Below, piece by piece: positions 9,672 to 18,647 of a DNA stretch of 64,000 bases. The position numbers were made by a program, and so were the translations under genes. The notes beneath the pieces were generated by a model. That model ran no database searches. It was not told the origin of the DNA and saw nothing but the letters and a program-made list of their open reading frames with translations. This stretch comes from Oligoflexales bacterium. Lineage in GTDB: Bacteria > Bdellovibrionota_B > Oligoflexia > Oligoflexales > RGVZ01. The DNA is taken from the NCBI GenBank assembly GCA_947445775.1, contig CANFEB010000008.1:1-64000 (forward strand), given 5' to 3'. Position 1 is the first letter of the stretch; the number at the start of each line of letters is the position of its first letter.

Positions 9672-10513
9672 AGCACAGCCACAAAAGACGCGACCCAAAT
9701 TTGCACGAAAGAAATAGCGGACCGCTACGCCAAAAAAAATCTCTCGGTCAGGTCTTTTTACATGATGAGTGGCCGGTGCGGCGCGTCGTTGAAATTGTCC
9801 AGGAATGGAAGGCCACGGCTGTGATCGAGATCGGACCTGGGGGCGCGATTTTGACGAATGCCCTGTCCAAGGCCGGAATCGCCACAACCGCCATTGAAAA
9901 AGACGACAGGTTTGCAGAGCGACTGATCAGCGCTGCAATTCCAGGAGTCGAAATCGTCAACCAAGACGTCCTTCAATTTGATCTGGGCGCATGGATTGAC
10001 GGCGTCATTGCTGCCGGAAAACGCCCGGCCGTTGTCGGCAATATTCCCTACAACATTTCGTCGCCGATCATCCTGTGGGTTTTGCCCCACCTGCATCGCC
10101 TCGCTGGCGCAACATTTCTGGTCCAACTTGAATTTGCGGAAAGACTGGCTGCTGTGCCCCACACCAAAGACTACGGCAGCCTGTCGGTTTACACGCAACT
10201 GCGGGCCAAGGTCCGGCTGGACTGTGAAGTTGGTCGGGAATTTTTCACGCCCGTCCCGAAAGTCGACAGCGCCATCGTTGTTATGGAGCCGCCGCTAAAA
10301 TCCCTGGATCCGGAAGTTTTAAAAAAAATCGAAACAATTACCCGCACAGCCTTTCACCAAAGGCGAAAACAATTGCGCAACGCCGTCAAGCCGTTCCTTG
10401 CTGGACGGAAAGAGGCCGATTGTCCGATTGATTTAAGTCGCCGCCCCGAGATGCTCACCCTCGACGAATTTGCCGCGCTGGCTAAATTCCTGACCGAACC
10501 CACGTCAACCTGA
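9668..10513 (+). CDS. rsmA: 16S rRNA dimethyladenosine transferase RsmA/KsgA
   Basis: KKSLGQVFLHD, EIGPGGAILT, GNIPYNISSPI; GTG start overlaps the tsaD stop. Confidence 0.95.
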   Translation: MKHSHKRRDPNLHERNSGPLRQKKSLGQVFLHDEWPVRRVVEIVQEWKATAVIEIGPGGAILTNALSKAGIATTAIEKDDRFAERLISAAIPGVEIVNQDVLQFDLGAWIDGVIAAGKRPAVVGNIPYNISSPIILWVLPHLHRLAGATFLVQLEFAERLAAVPHTKDYGSLSVYTQLRAKVRLDCEVGREFFTPVPKVDSAIVVMEPPLKSLDPEVLKKIETITRTAFHQRRKQLRNAVKPFLAGRKEADCPIDLSRRPEMLTLDEFAALAKFLTEPTST

Positions 10514-10549
10514 TGCAGTTCAGCCCTTAATCTAGAAAGAAGAAACAAT

Positions 10550-10583
10550 ATTGACAATAATTTTATATTATGTCAATTTTGAC
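10550..10583. promoter_or_regulatory. Inverted repeat ATTGACA-N14-TGTCAAT plus GTCAA-TT-TTGAC upstream of abiEi-like gene (candidate operator)
   Basis: Direct reading of 10550-10556, 10571-10577 and 10572-10583. Confidence 0.5.
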
Positions 10584-10607
10584 TCATTATTTAATGAGGA
10601 AGTCTCC

Positions 10608-11207
10608 ATGACAGGGAAAGACTCGGCCCAAAGAGGAAAATCCCTTAAACGACTAACAGCCATGGGCATTTTCCAAGTAAAAGACGCCGAGCACGCTGGC
10701 CTGTCACGCGCCACCCTTTCTCGTATGGTAGCCGCCGGCGTTATGCAATCTGTGGCTTTGGGTGTCTACAAGATGTCCGCAGTTGACATTGCCCACGAAG
10801 AGCTGGACTTCATCGTAGCCTGCATGAGATGCGGTCCCGATGCTGCCATTGGCGGCCTCACCGCTCTCTATCACTATGGGTTTATCGAGGAAGTTCCCGA
10901 TCGTATTTGGTTGGTCGTGCCTCATGAGGTTAGGTCGGCCAATAAGAATTACCGCCTGCTACGGACCAAGCATCCACCAAAAGCCGGAATCATCCGCCAC
11001 GGTCGCTACCGCATCATCTCTCCAGAAAGGGCGGTGCTGGAGGCCCTCCGCTTTTCCAGCAAGATAGGTGAAGGCATGGCCATCGCAGCAGCGCGGAAGG
11101 CCCTGAAGGGCAAAGATGTCACTCGCAAGAAACTTTACGAACTGGCAAAGAAGTTTGGACTGATAAAAGTCTTGGAAAATTATTGGGAGGCCATTGCAAG
11201 CCCATGA
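10608..11207 (+). CDS. AbiEi-type antitoxin-like transcriptional regulator
   Basis: N-terminal wHTH-like segment (DAEHAGLSRATLSRMVAAGVM), ALGVYKM, ISPERAVLEAL; overlaps by 4 bp a downstream AbiEii-like gene. Confidence 0.8.
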   Translation: MTGKDSAQRGKSLKRLTAMGIFQVKDAEHAGLSRATLSRMVAAGVMQSVALGVYKMSAVDIAHEELDFIVACMRCGPDAAIGGLTALYHYGFIEEVPDRIWLVVPHEVRSANKNYRLLRTKHPPKAGIIRHGRYRIISPERAVLEALRFSSKIGEGMAIAAARKALKGKDVTRKKLYELAKKFGLIKVLENYWEAIASP

Positions 11208-12034
11208 CGCTACCCGCAGATAAAATCAAGCAACGGTTCACGGACTTAGCAAAAAGTACCGGAGAGCCGTATGATCGTCTGCAGACCTTGTTCTTCTTAG
11301 AACGTGCTGCTTTGCGACTTACTGCCGATTCCAGCTTGGCCAAACATCTCATCTTCAAGGGAGGTTTTGTAAGCGTCAGGATCTATCACTCACCGCGCTT
11401 TACCAAGGATCTGGATGCTACGCTGATAGGCCTTTCTGTCGAAGTTGCAAAGAGAAAAATCGTTGAAGCCATGCAGGTTAACGTCAACGATACCGTTTGG
11501 TTTGAATTTGAGGGAATTGAGGATACGGCGCACCAAAGCGAGTATGGCGGGACCCGCTTTGTTTTCCGCGCTGGTTTTGGGTTGCCGCCGACAGGTAAAG
11601 TCAAAGCACAAATTGTGCATATCGATATCGGAACCGGGGATCCAGTCACACCCCGAGCTCGATTGGTTAACACTTTGTCGCAAATTGACGATCAGACTTT
11701 AAGCTGGCAAGTTTATCCCCCAGAAAGCATCATGGCTGAAAAGCTGCACACGTTGGCCACCCTTGGCTCATTAAATTCACGCTCCAAGGATATTTATGAC
11801 ATTCGTTTGCTTTGCGATAAGGTCGCGCCAGAGATCCTAAAGCAAGCCTTAAAAGCCACCTTTGCCTACAGAAAAGATGAACTGCCGCATTCATTTGCCG
11901 AAGAGTTTGCTGACATCGATCGTTTCATACTTCGTCGTGGCTGGAAAACCGCGGTGGGCTACCTAAAGAGCAGCCCTGATTTTGATGAAACGTTAGATGC
12001 CGTTGCTCAATGGCTTAAAAAGCATGAACTATGA
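11204..12034 (+). CDS. AbiEii-like nucleotidyltransferase toxin
   Basis: LIFKGGFVSVRIYHSPRFTKDLDAT motif of AbiEii/DUF1814 family; ATG overlaps the upstream stop (ATGA). Confidence 0.85.
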   Translation: MTLPADKIKQRFTDLAKSTGEPYDRLQTLFFLERAALRLTADSSLAKHLIFKGGFVSVRIYHSPRFTKDLDATLIGLSVEVAKRKIVEAMQVNVNDTVWFEFEGIEDTAHQSEYGGTRFVFRAGFGLPPTGKVKAQIVHIDIGTGDPVTPRARLVNTLSQIDDQTLSWQVYPPESIMAEKLHTLATLGSLNSRSKDIYDIRLLCDKVAPEILKQALKATFAYRKDELPHSFAEEFADIDRFILRRGWKTAVGYLKSSPDFDETLDAVAQWLKKHEL

Positions 12035-12060
12035 GAGCCACAGCGAATTGAAGTAAGCGA

Positions 12061-13809
12061 CTAATCCGTTCCAGGAAGCCAAACGCTTCCTGAACCGGGC
12101 GACGTCACTTGGCTGGATTTTTTAGCAGTCGCAAATAAATCCTGAATCAAACGGGCGTCTGATTCCTCGCCCAACGATTTCAAGATCAGTCGACTTTTTA
12201 ATGGCGCCTTCAAATCCAAAAACGGATCGTTCTGGATCAAATCCGGACCCCAATAAATTCGCGACGGATCAACAAAACAAATTTGTGGTTGGTCCTCTGG
12301 CAGGCACGGCAGCAGCGCCAAACGGTCGGCAACAAATTCTGAAATCTCACTGATGCGCAACGGCAACAAGATCGCCACAGTGAGCCCCGCCGACACCATC
12401 AACCAAGTTACGGCACGCGACGACGAGCCAGCGCCAACCAATCCCGAAAGCCCCAAAAGCACCGCAAAACCAAGGGCAGGCTGCATGTAGCGGTACCCCC
12501 AGCCGTGGCCCTGATTCAGTGGAAACATAAAATAAAATCCGGCCGCGCCTGCCAGGGCTAGGGCGCAAACTTGCAACGCCTCATCAGTTTTCGAACGTCC
12601 CCGCAAAATATTTTTGCGAGTCATGCGAGTCATGCGAGTCATGCGAATCATGCGAATCCAAGCTAATCCAGCCAGGCCGACTAGGCCAACCAAGCCAGGC
12701 AGAGCCCACAGCGAAAACCGGAGCAGGCTCATAATATCTTGAAGGAACTGCCGGAAGGTTGGCCACCTCAAATGCTGACCAAGCCACGACAACTCAGTTG
12801 CAGCCGCACTAAGTCCACGCAAAGATTCTTGACGATGAGCCTGGGACAAGCCCTGAACCATACCGGTCCAACCAAACGAAAAAACACCGATAAAGGGAAC
12901 GTAAGCACACATCAAACACAAGATGTCACGAAACCTTTTGCCCCGCGCAAGAATCACAACCGCCGGCACTGCCACGAGCAAATGCGGCATCTGATTCCCT
13001 GTATGCAAGGCGATGCCCCCCGTGATTCCGGCTGCCACCATGGCCATCAGAGTCCCGCGCATAAAAAAGTATATAAAGCCAAGATGCAGCAGCAATAAAA
13101 AATTGGTGGCAAAAGAAGCCATTCCAAATCCGACGACCGAAGCGCTGCCAACCATAAGCAGCATCGCTAAACCCGCAATCCAAGCCTGCTGCCAGAGCTG
13201 CCAAGCACAAAGGCCGGCAAGAACGACAATGGCGCCAGCGATCAAAGGATTGACTAAAAAACGAAGCCCGACCTTTTCAAAGGGGGCCGCTAAAATCGCG
13301 AATGCCGGTTGATAGCTGGTGCCAACCCGGCCGCTGCCGTCACTGGACAGCAAAATTCGATTGCCAAGTTCCGCCGGTGCCATTCGCTCTGCAATAGCCT
13401 CCGGCCAATGACCGTAAAACGTCCCTTGGGCAAAAATCTTCGTTTGCAGGACATTCGTGTATTCATCTCCTGAGATTGCGGCCTGCCGGTAAACATTGAG
13501 GCTGCCAATCACGCAAAAAACAAAAACTAGCCCGCCCACAATCCAGCGTTTCGCCCACAACGACTCCAAAGCGGCTTGTTGTTGATCGACCGCAACAAGC
13601 CTGGCCAAACCAAGGCTCAGCACAGCAATGACTGCGGCGATGAAGGCTGCCAGGGGCTCTTGGGTGACAAACTGCAAGTCAAACACATCGAGCAGCAGCA
13701 GTGAGGGCACTTGGGATTCGCGCCACAGCGCAATCACAATGGCGGCACCCGCAATGGCAAGCACAGACCCCGTCAGCCACCAAAGGGATTTTTCAGTTGA
13801 TTCAGACAT
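12061..13809 (-). CDS. polytopic membrane protein, glycosyltransferase-like (uncharacterised)
   Basis: Long ORF with multiple hydrophobic segments; no definite family signature recognised. Confidence 0.7.
   Translation of the reverse strand: MSESTEKSLWWLTGSVLAIAGAAIVIALWRESQVPSLLLLDVFDLQFVTQEPLAAFIAAVIAVLSLGLARLVAVDQQQAALESLWAKRWIVGGLVFVFCVIGSLNVYRQAAISGDEYTNVLQTKIFAQGTFYGHWPEAIAERMAPAELGNRILLSSDGSGRVGTSYQPAFAILAAPFEKVGLRFLVNPLIAGAIVVLAGLCAWQLWQQAWIAGLAMLLMVGSASVVGFGMASFATNFLLLLHLGFIYFFMRGTLMAMVAAGITGGIALHTGNQMPHLLVAVPAVVILARGKRFRDILCLMCAYVPFIGVFSFGWTGMVQGLSQAHRQESLRGLSAAATELSWLGQHLRWPTFRQFLQDIMSLLRFSLWALPGLVGLVGLAGLAWIRMIRMTRMTRMTRKNILRGRSKTDEALQVCALALAGAAGFYFMFPLNQGHGWGYRYMQPALGFAVLLGLSGLVGAGSSSRAVTWLMVSAGLTVAILLPLRISEISEFVADRLALLPCLPEDQPQICFVDPSRIYWGPDLIQNDPFLDLKAPLKSRLILKSLGEESDARLIQDLFATAKKSSQVTSPGSGSVWLPGTD
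12616..12659. repeat. 9-bp in-frame tandem repeat (gcgagtcat/gcgaatcat), about 4.9 copies
   Basis: Direct reading; encodes IRMIRMTRMTRMTRMTR. Confidence 0.95.
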
Positions 13810-14155
13810 CTTCAAAATCCGAGTTGTCGCCCGGATCGTAGGAATCTTGGAAATTCAAATCCACGGCAACCTCGCCGTCTTGAATCCGAGCCCGGCAAGC
13901 CATGCGCACCGTTCCATCAAGCGGAAGTTTTAGCCGGCGCAGCATAGCCAATTCGTCTTCGGCCGCAGCAGTGAGCGTGCCATTTGAACACTCAACCTGG
14001 ACGCCGCAAGTGCCACAGCGCAGGGATGCGCACATAAAGCGAATTGGAATGCTGGCCTGGCGTGCAGCGACCAGTATTTTAGTCCCAGAATCGACTTCAA
14101 CCCGCGCCGCCGCAGGCATGAATATCACCACAGGATTTTTTTGTGCCGTGGTCAT
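13802..14155 (-). CDS. 2Fe-2S ferredoxin
   Basis: MCASLRCGTCGVQVEC cluster motif with a downstream CRARI. Confidence 0.85.
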   Translation of the reverse strand: MTTAQKNPVVIFMPAAARVEVDSGTKILVAARQASIPIRFMCASLRCGTCGVQVECSNGTLTAAAEDELAMLRRLKLPLDGTVRMACRARIQDGEVAVDLNFQDSYDPGDNSDFEDV

Positions 14156-15102
14156 ACCGAAAGAGCGAACTCACGAAGGGTTTCGTTCAGTGAAGTCTTG
14201 AGGTCGGTCGAAGGCTTGCGCTCGCCAATGATGTAGGCGCAAGAGGTAAATATTTTGCCGCCCGGCATTTCTTTTTCCTTGGTTCCGGGAACAACAACAC
14301 AACGCGGCGGAATATAACCTTTGATTTCGGGCATACCCGATTTTCGCGTGTCGATGATTGGAGTCGATGCCGTCAAGGTGGTGTTGGCAGCGAGCACGGC
14401 CTCACGACCGATGCGAACCCCTTCAACAACAATGCAGCGCGAGCCTAAGAACGCTCCATCTTCAACAATGACTGGCGTGGCCGATGGCGGCTCCAGAACA
14501 CCGCCAATTCCTACTCCGCCCGACAAATGGACATTGGCACCGATTTGCGCACAGGAACCCACCGTCGCCCACGTGTCCACCATCGTGCCCGCGCCAATCC
14601 ATGCGCCGATATTGACGTAAGACGGCATCAAGATAACACCTGGCTCCATAAATGAACCGTAGCGGGCCACAGCAGGGGGAACCACGCGGACCTTGAGGTC
14701 GCGGTAGTTGGTCTTGAGGGGAATTTTATCGTGGTAAACAAATGGCCCAACTTCGATGTGGGCCATCGGAGAAAATTTAAAATAAAGCAAGATAGCCTGC
14801 TTGATCCATGCATGGGTCGTCCAGCGTTCGCTTTCGCTTTCGCTTTCGCTTTCGCTTTCGCCAGCAGCATTAGCATCATTAGCATCATTAGCATCATTGG
14901 CAAGCGGCGTCGCAACCCGGATTTCACCACGGTCGAGTAGCCCAATCACAGACTCCACCGCAGCTCGCAACCGGATATCGGCATCAGACGCCGGCACAGG
15001 CACGTTCTTGCAACCCTCCTCAATGGCAAGTTGCAATTTATGGTGCAATTCATCGTGCAATTCATGCTGCATTTTATATTTGCCTTCGTTCTCAGAATTC
15101 AT
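14152..15102 (-). CDS. dapD: 2,3,4,5-tetrahydropyridine-2,6-dicarboxylate N-succinyltransferase DapD
   Basis: Left-handed beta-helix hexapeptides; RVVPPAVARYGSFMEPGVILMPSYVNIGAWIGAGTMVDTWATVGSCAQIG. Confidence 0.95.
   Translation of the reverse strand: MNSENEGKYKMQHELHDELHHKLQLAIEEGCKNVPVPASDADIRLRAAVESVIGLLDRGEIRVATPLANDANDANDANAAGESESESESESERWTTHAWIKQAILLYFKFSPMAHIEVGPFVYHDKIPLKTNYRDLKVRVVPPAVARYGSFMEPGVILMPSYVNIGAWIGAGTMVDTWATVGSCAQIGANVHLSGGVGIGGVLEPPSATPVIVEDGAFLGSRCIVVEGVRIGREAVLAANTTLTASTPIIDTRKSGMPEIKGYIPPRCVVVPGTKEKEMPGGKIFTSCAYIIGERKPSTDLKTSLNETLREFALSV
14827..14898. repeat. Composite array: 6-bp repeat x6 (ttcgct) directly abutting 9-bp repeat x4 (agcatcatt)
   Basis: Direct reading; encodes NDANDANDANAAGESESESESESE in DapD. 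Confidence 0.97.
15033..15080. repeat. 12-bp imperfect tandem repeat x4 (gcaattcatcgt-like)
   Basis: Direct reading; encodes the DapD N-terminus KMQHELHDELHHKLQ. Confidence 0.9.
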
Positions 15103-16394
15103 TTCAAATACTCACGCAAAATTCCCATCGCCTGCTGCATATGCGCATCTTCGGGAACTAGGGCAAAACGGACATACCCCCGAATACCTTCACTGAGCCA
15201 CTGCGATGGAGATGTGATGATGCCGAGGCGCGCAAGGCTCATGGCAAAGGCAATGTCATCATCACCAAATTTATCTGGAATTTTTGCCCACAAATAAAAA
15301 GTCGTCGAAGGAATTTTTTCGATCATGCCGAATTCTTGCAAAAGCGGGCCGAATGTCGCCAGACGCTTGGTAAAAATCTTGCGACGATCAACTACATGCC
15401 GGTCATCAGCCCAAGCAACGGCGGCCGCATGCTGGATGAAATCCGGCGAACCCACGCCAAAATTCGCGCGGGCATTCAAGTATGGGGCAATGATGCGCGG
15501 ATCTCCGGCGATAAGTCCGGCGCGAAATCCAGTCAAACCAGAGCGTTTCGATAAGCTCATGAACGAGAGGACGCGGTCCGTAGAAAGTTGCAGTGGATTA
15601 ATCGGACGTGGGTCTTGGTCAACCGGTGGCTGCACACCGACTGGAAACTGCGTATCAATCGCGTCATCAATCGCGTCATCAATCGCCGCATCAAAAATAT
15701 CGACGTAGCAATCGTCAGACAGTAAAATTGTATCGGTTTTGTGCGCCCATTCAATGACGCGACGCCAGTATTCCAGCGGAGCCGTGGCACCCGTCGGATT
15801 ATGCGGGTGATTGATCCAGATGGCCGCAGCGTTTTTTTGCACATCAAGAGGCAGCTCCCACGGCTCCAACAAGTAACCATTGTCGGCCCTGACGCGGACT
15901 GGATATGGGATGCCACCGGCGTAGAGGGTTGAGCTGCGATAAACAGGATAGCCAGGATCAGGATAGATGATGTGTTTTTTGCCACCTGCGCGGCCGACCA
16001 GACACAGGGCGATGTTGAAGATCGCTTCTTTGCTGCCTTGGCTTGGAATGACGGCCAGATCACTGCCGGTTTGCAGACCAAAACGACGCTTAAGGTAACC
16101 TTCCTGCGCCACGGCAAGCTTTTCAATCCCCTTGACGCTCGGATACTGGCTGATTTCGGGAAGTGCATTCAATAAAGCCTGACGCACGGGCGACCAGGTT
16201 GGAATGCGTGGATCGCCAGTTCCAAAATCAAAAACTGGTTTGCCCTCTTTGACCAAGCCAGACTTGATTCGGCTTAATTCTTCCATGGGATAGGGCTTCA
16301 GGCCGGCGGTGACGTCGTTGACAAACGATGCCGACGATTTACGCGAAACGGGGGAAATGGGGGAAATGGGGGAAATAGGGGAATTGGGCGACAT
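15099..16394 (-). CDS. class I/II PLP-dependent aminotransferase (DapC-like)
   Basis: YPDPGYPVYRSS, NHPHNPTGA, LSDDCYVDIF, SLSKRSGLTGFRAG; adjacent to dapD. Confidence 0.85.
   Translation of the reverse strand: MSPNSPISPISPISPVSRKSSASFVNDVTAGLKPYPMEELSRIKSGLVKEGKPVFDFGTGDPRIPTWSPVRQALLNALPEISQYPSVKGIEKLAVAQEGYLKRRFGLQTGSDLAVIPSQGSKEAIFNIALCLVGRAGGKKHIIYPDPGYPVYRSSTLYAGGIPYPVRVRADNGYLLEPWELPLDVQKNAAAIWINHPHNPTGATAPLEYWRRVIEWAHKTDTILLSDDCYVDIFDAAIDDAIDDAIDTQFPVGVQPPVDQDPRPINPLQLSTDRVLSFMSLSKRSGLTGFRAGLIAGDPRIIAPYLNARANFGVGSPDFIQHAAAVAWADDRHVVDRRKIFTKRLATFGPLLQEFGMIEKIPSTTFYLWAKIPDKFGDDDIAFAMSLARLGIITSPSQWLSEGIRGYVRFALVPEDAHMQQAMGILREYLK
15649..15696. repeat. 12-bp in-frame tandem repeat, about 4 copies (gcgtcatcaatc)
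   Basis: Direct reading; encodes FDAAIDDAIDDAIDTQ. Confidence 0.95.
16345..16389. repeat. 9-bp tandem repeat x5 (gaaatgggg) immediately following the aminotransferase start codon
   Basis: Direct reading; encodes MSPNSPISPISPISPVS, start codon at 16392-16394. Confidence 0.95.
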
Positions 16395-16397
16395 GAT

Positions 16398-17261
16398 TCA
16401 ACCCCAACTGGAGGAGCCTAGGTCGCTCCGTAAGTGCCATAATTCCGGAAAAAACCGCTTGGATAATGTCTTGGTCAGATATTCAACACCACTCGATCCG
16501 CCAGTGCCGCGCTTGAATCCAATCATGCGCTCAACCATGACCACATGACGGTACCGCCAAAGCATAAAGGATTCGTCCAGGTCCATGAGGGATTCCAACG
16601 CATGGTAAAGGTCGATGTGCTTGTTTGGATCGCGATAAACCGCAAGGAAGACCTCTTTGACCCCATCGTTGGGTTCCCAGGCCGCAGCAGGATCACGCGC
16701 CAAAACATCTTTTGGCACCGGATGACCCTTGCGCGCCAAAAACTGTAACAACAGGTCATAGAGTGAAGGACGTTGCATCGCCTCTGTCAACTGCTGCAGA
16801 TGGGCCGGAGTAGAACGAAAAAATTTCAAATAACCTGGATCTTTTAAACCGATCCGAAATTCCAAGACGCGAAACTGGTGGGACTGGAATCCACTGGCCG
16901 GATTCAAGCGATCGCGGAAACGATTGAATTCGGTCGGCGTCATCGTTTCCAAAACCCCAACCTGATCCAAAAGAATTTTCTGAATGACATGAATGCGCTT
17001 CAGAGTCCGCAAAAACTCGGTGAGTGAATCGGACTTCAGGGCGCGCTCGGCCTTGTCCAACTCGTGCAAAACTTGCTTGAACCAAAGTTCGTAAACTTGA
17101 TGAATGATGATGAACAGGGTTTCGTCGTGTTCAGGGGGATCTGACTGGACAACTTGCAGGGCGAGCAAATTATCGATCTGCAGATAGCGATCATAGGTCA
17201 GGGTTGTCGCCGTTGGGACAATTAATGAGCCAGAATTGGATTTATTACGATCGTCTTGCAC
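16398..17261 (-). CDS. kynA: tryptophan 2,3-dioxygenase
   Basis: LTYDRYLQIDNLLALQ, HDETLFIIIHQVYELWFKQVLHEL, FRDRLNPASGFQSHQFR, HVVMVERMIGFKRGTGGSSGVEYL. Confidence 0.95.
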   Translation of the reverse strand: MQDDRNKSNSGSLIVPTATTLTYDRYLQIDNLLALQVVQSDPPEHDETLFIIIHQVYELWFKQVLHELDKAERALKSDSLTEFLRTLKRIHVIQKILLDQVGVLETMTPTEFNRFRDRLNPASGFQSHQFRVLEFRIGLKDPGYLKFFRSTPAHLQQLTEAMQRPSLYDLLLQFLARKGHPVPKDVLARDPAAAWEPNDGVKEVFLAVYRDPNKHIDLYHALESLMDLDESFMLWRYRHVVMVERMIGFKRGTGGSSGVEYLTKTLSKRFFPELWHLRSDLGSSSWG

Positions 17262-17273
17262 ACGCAGCCTCCG

Positions 17274-18647
17274 TTACGAGGTCATTACCGCCAACCACTC
17301 GAGATTGTCAGTATGCGCGAACATGTCAAAGGCTTCAACTTGTCTCAGGCGAAACCCGGCAGTTTTTAAGACCGCGAGGTCACGCGCCATGGTCTCAACT
17401 TCGCATGAAACGTAGATAAATCGGGTATCAGGATTTTGCTTCAAAACATGGGCCAGATGGCTGCGGGCTGCCTCGTGAAGGCCCCGGCGAGACGGATTGA
17501 CCACAATCACCTCGGGCTTATGGGCCCACGCCGGTAGCGCCGTTTCAGATTCCTCGACCTTGGCGGCCAGAAACTCTGCCCGTGCCTCCAAAAAGTTGCG
17601 TTTGGCGTTCAGCGAGGCATCTGCGACTGCCGCCGGATTTTCTTCCACCCCGAACACGCGGAATCCCTGGCGCGCCAAGATGAGCGACATCTGGCCAATT
17701 CCACAATATAAGTCCCAGGCAACCCCACCCTTGGAGGCCACTCCCGCCAACTGCTCTACCCGACGGTACATCAGGCTTGCTTGCCAGGGGTTGATCTGAA
17801 AAAAGGCCGTGGGCCCCACCTCAAAATTTAGCTCGCAAATACGCTCGCGCAGACGGTCGTTACCCGAGAGGCGAATGGTTTCGCCCCCGAAAATCGCGTT
17901 GCCAGCTTCGGAATTGATGTTCATGTGGGCCGAGGCCAGTTTATGACCCTCGCGCTTCATACGGGTAACTAAACGCTGCAGGAAAAGCTTCCCAGAGGCA
18001 TCGCGCACCACAAATGTCACCATGATCTCGTTGGTCATGTGGGAAGACCGCGCCACCAGATAACGAAGATCGCCCGCGCCGGTCGTCTCATCCCATGGTT
18101 GCAGAGGAGATTCATTGAGGGCGCGGCGCATATCTCGCAAAAGCCAGCGCAGGGCGTCGGCATGGATCGGGCAATGATCCACTTTATCCATGACAGAATG
18201 TGTGCCCGGCTCGAAAAGGCCAATGGCAAACCGATCGGACCCGGCGTCACCACTGGGAACTCCGCCGGGACCAGCCTTGGGACGCACCGCAAGCTTGACC
18301 AGCGTTCTGTAGCCAAGGCGTCGCGGGGACTCGTTCACGCCCAAAACCTGGGCAGGGCCCAAAAGATCTGCGCCCTCAAGGAACTTCACGCCCTTTTGGA
18401 ACTTGGACTGCAAAGCTGGTTCGTAGGAGGAATTGACGAGGACGCAGGAACCGCACCCGCCGCCTTCGACCCGGCATGCGCGCTCCCCCTGAATCACGGC
18501 AATGGTCGCATCAAAACGCGTCGGCCGCGGTTCTGGGGGCAAATCCATATCGCTGTCCTGATCTCTGCTAGGCCGTTTGCCGTCAGAGTGCTTGGCAGGC
18601 CGGACGCCTTTGGGATTTTGTTTGTTGAATGGGGGCATAAAGATCAA
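17274..18647 (-). CDS. RlmD/TrmA-family 23S rRNA (uracil-C5)-methyltransferase-like
   Basis: CGSC cluster-like motif, FFQINPWQA, WDLYCGIGQMSLILA, NPSRRGL, YVSCEVETMARDL. Confidence 0.9.
   Translation of the reverse strand: MIFMPPFNKQNPKGVRPAKHSDGKRPSRDQDSDMDLPPEPRPTRFDATIAVIQGERACRVEGGGCGSCVLVNSSYEPALQSKFQKGVKFLEGADLLGPAQVLGVNESPRRLGYRTLVKLAVRPKAGPGGVPSGDAGSDRFAIGLFEPGTHSVMDKVDHCPIHADALRWLLRDMRRALNESPLQPWDETTGAGDLRYLVARSSHMTNEIMVTFVVRDASGKLFLQRLVTRMKREGHKLASAHMNINSEAGNAIFGGETIRLSGNDRLRERICELNFEVGPTAFFQINPWQASLMYRRVEQLAGVASKGGVAWDLYCGIGQMSLILARQGFRVFGVEENPAAVADASLNAKRNFLEARAEFLAAKVEESETALPAWAHKPEVIVVNPSRRGLHEAARSHLAHVLKQNPDTRFIYVSCEVETMARDLAVLKTAGFRLRQVEAFDMFAHTDNLEWLAVMTS

Noticed and set aside
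14731-15297. Plus-strand ORFs with FAFAFAFA or LSLSLSLS repeats
   Set aside because: Antisense readings of the hexamer array in dapD.
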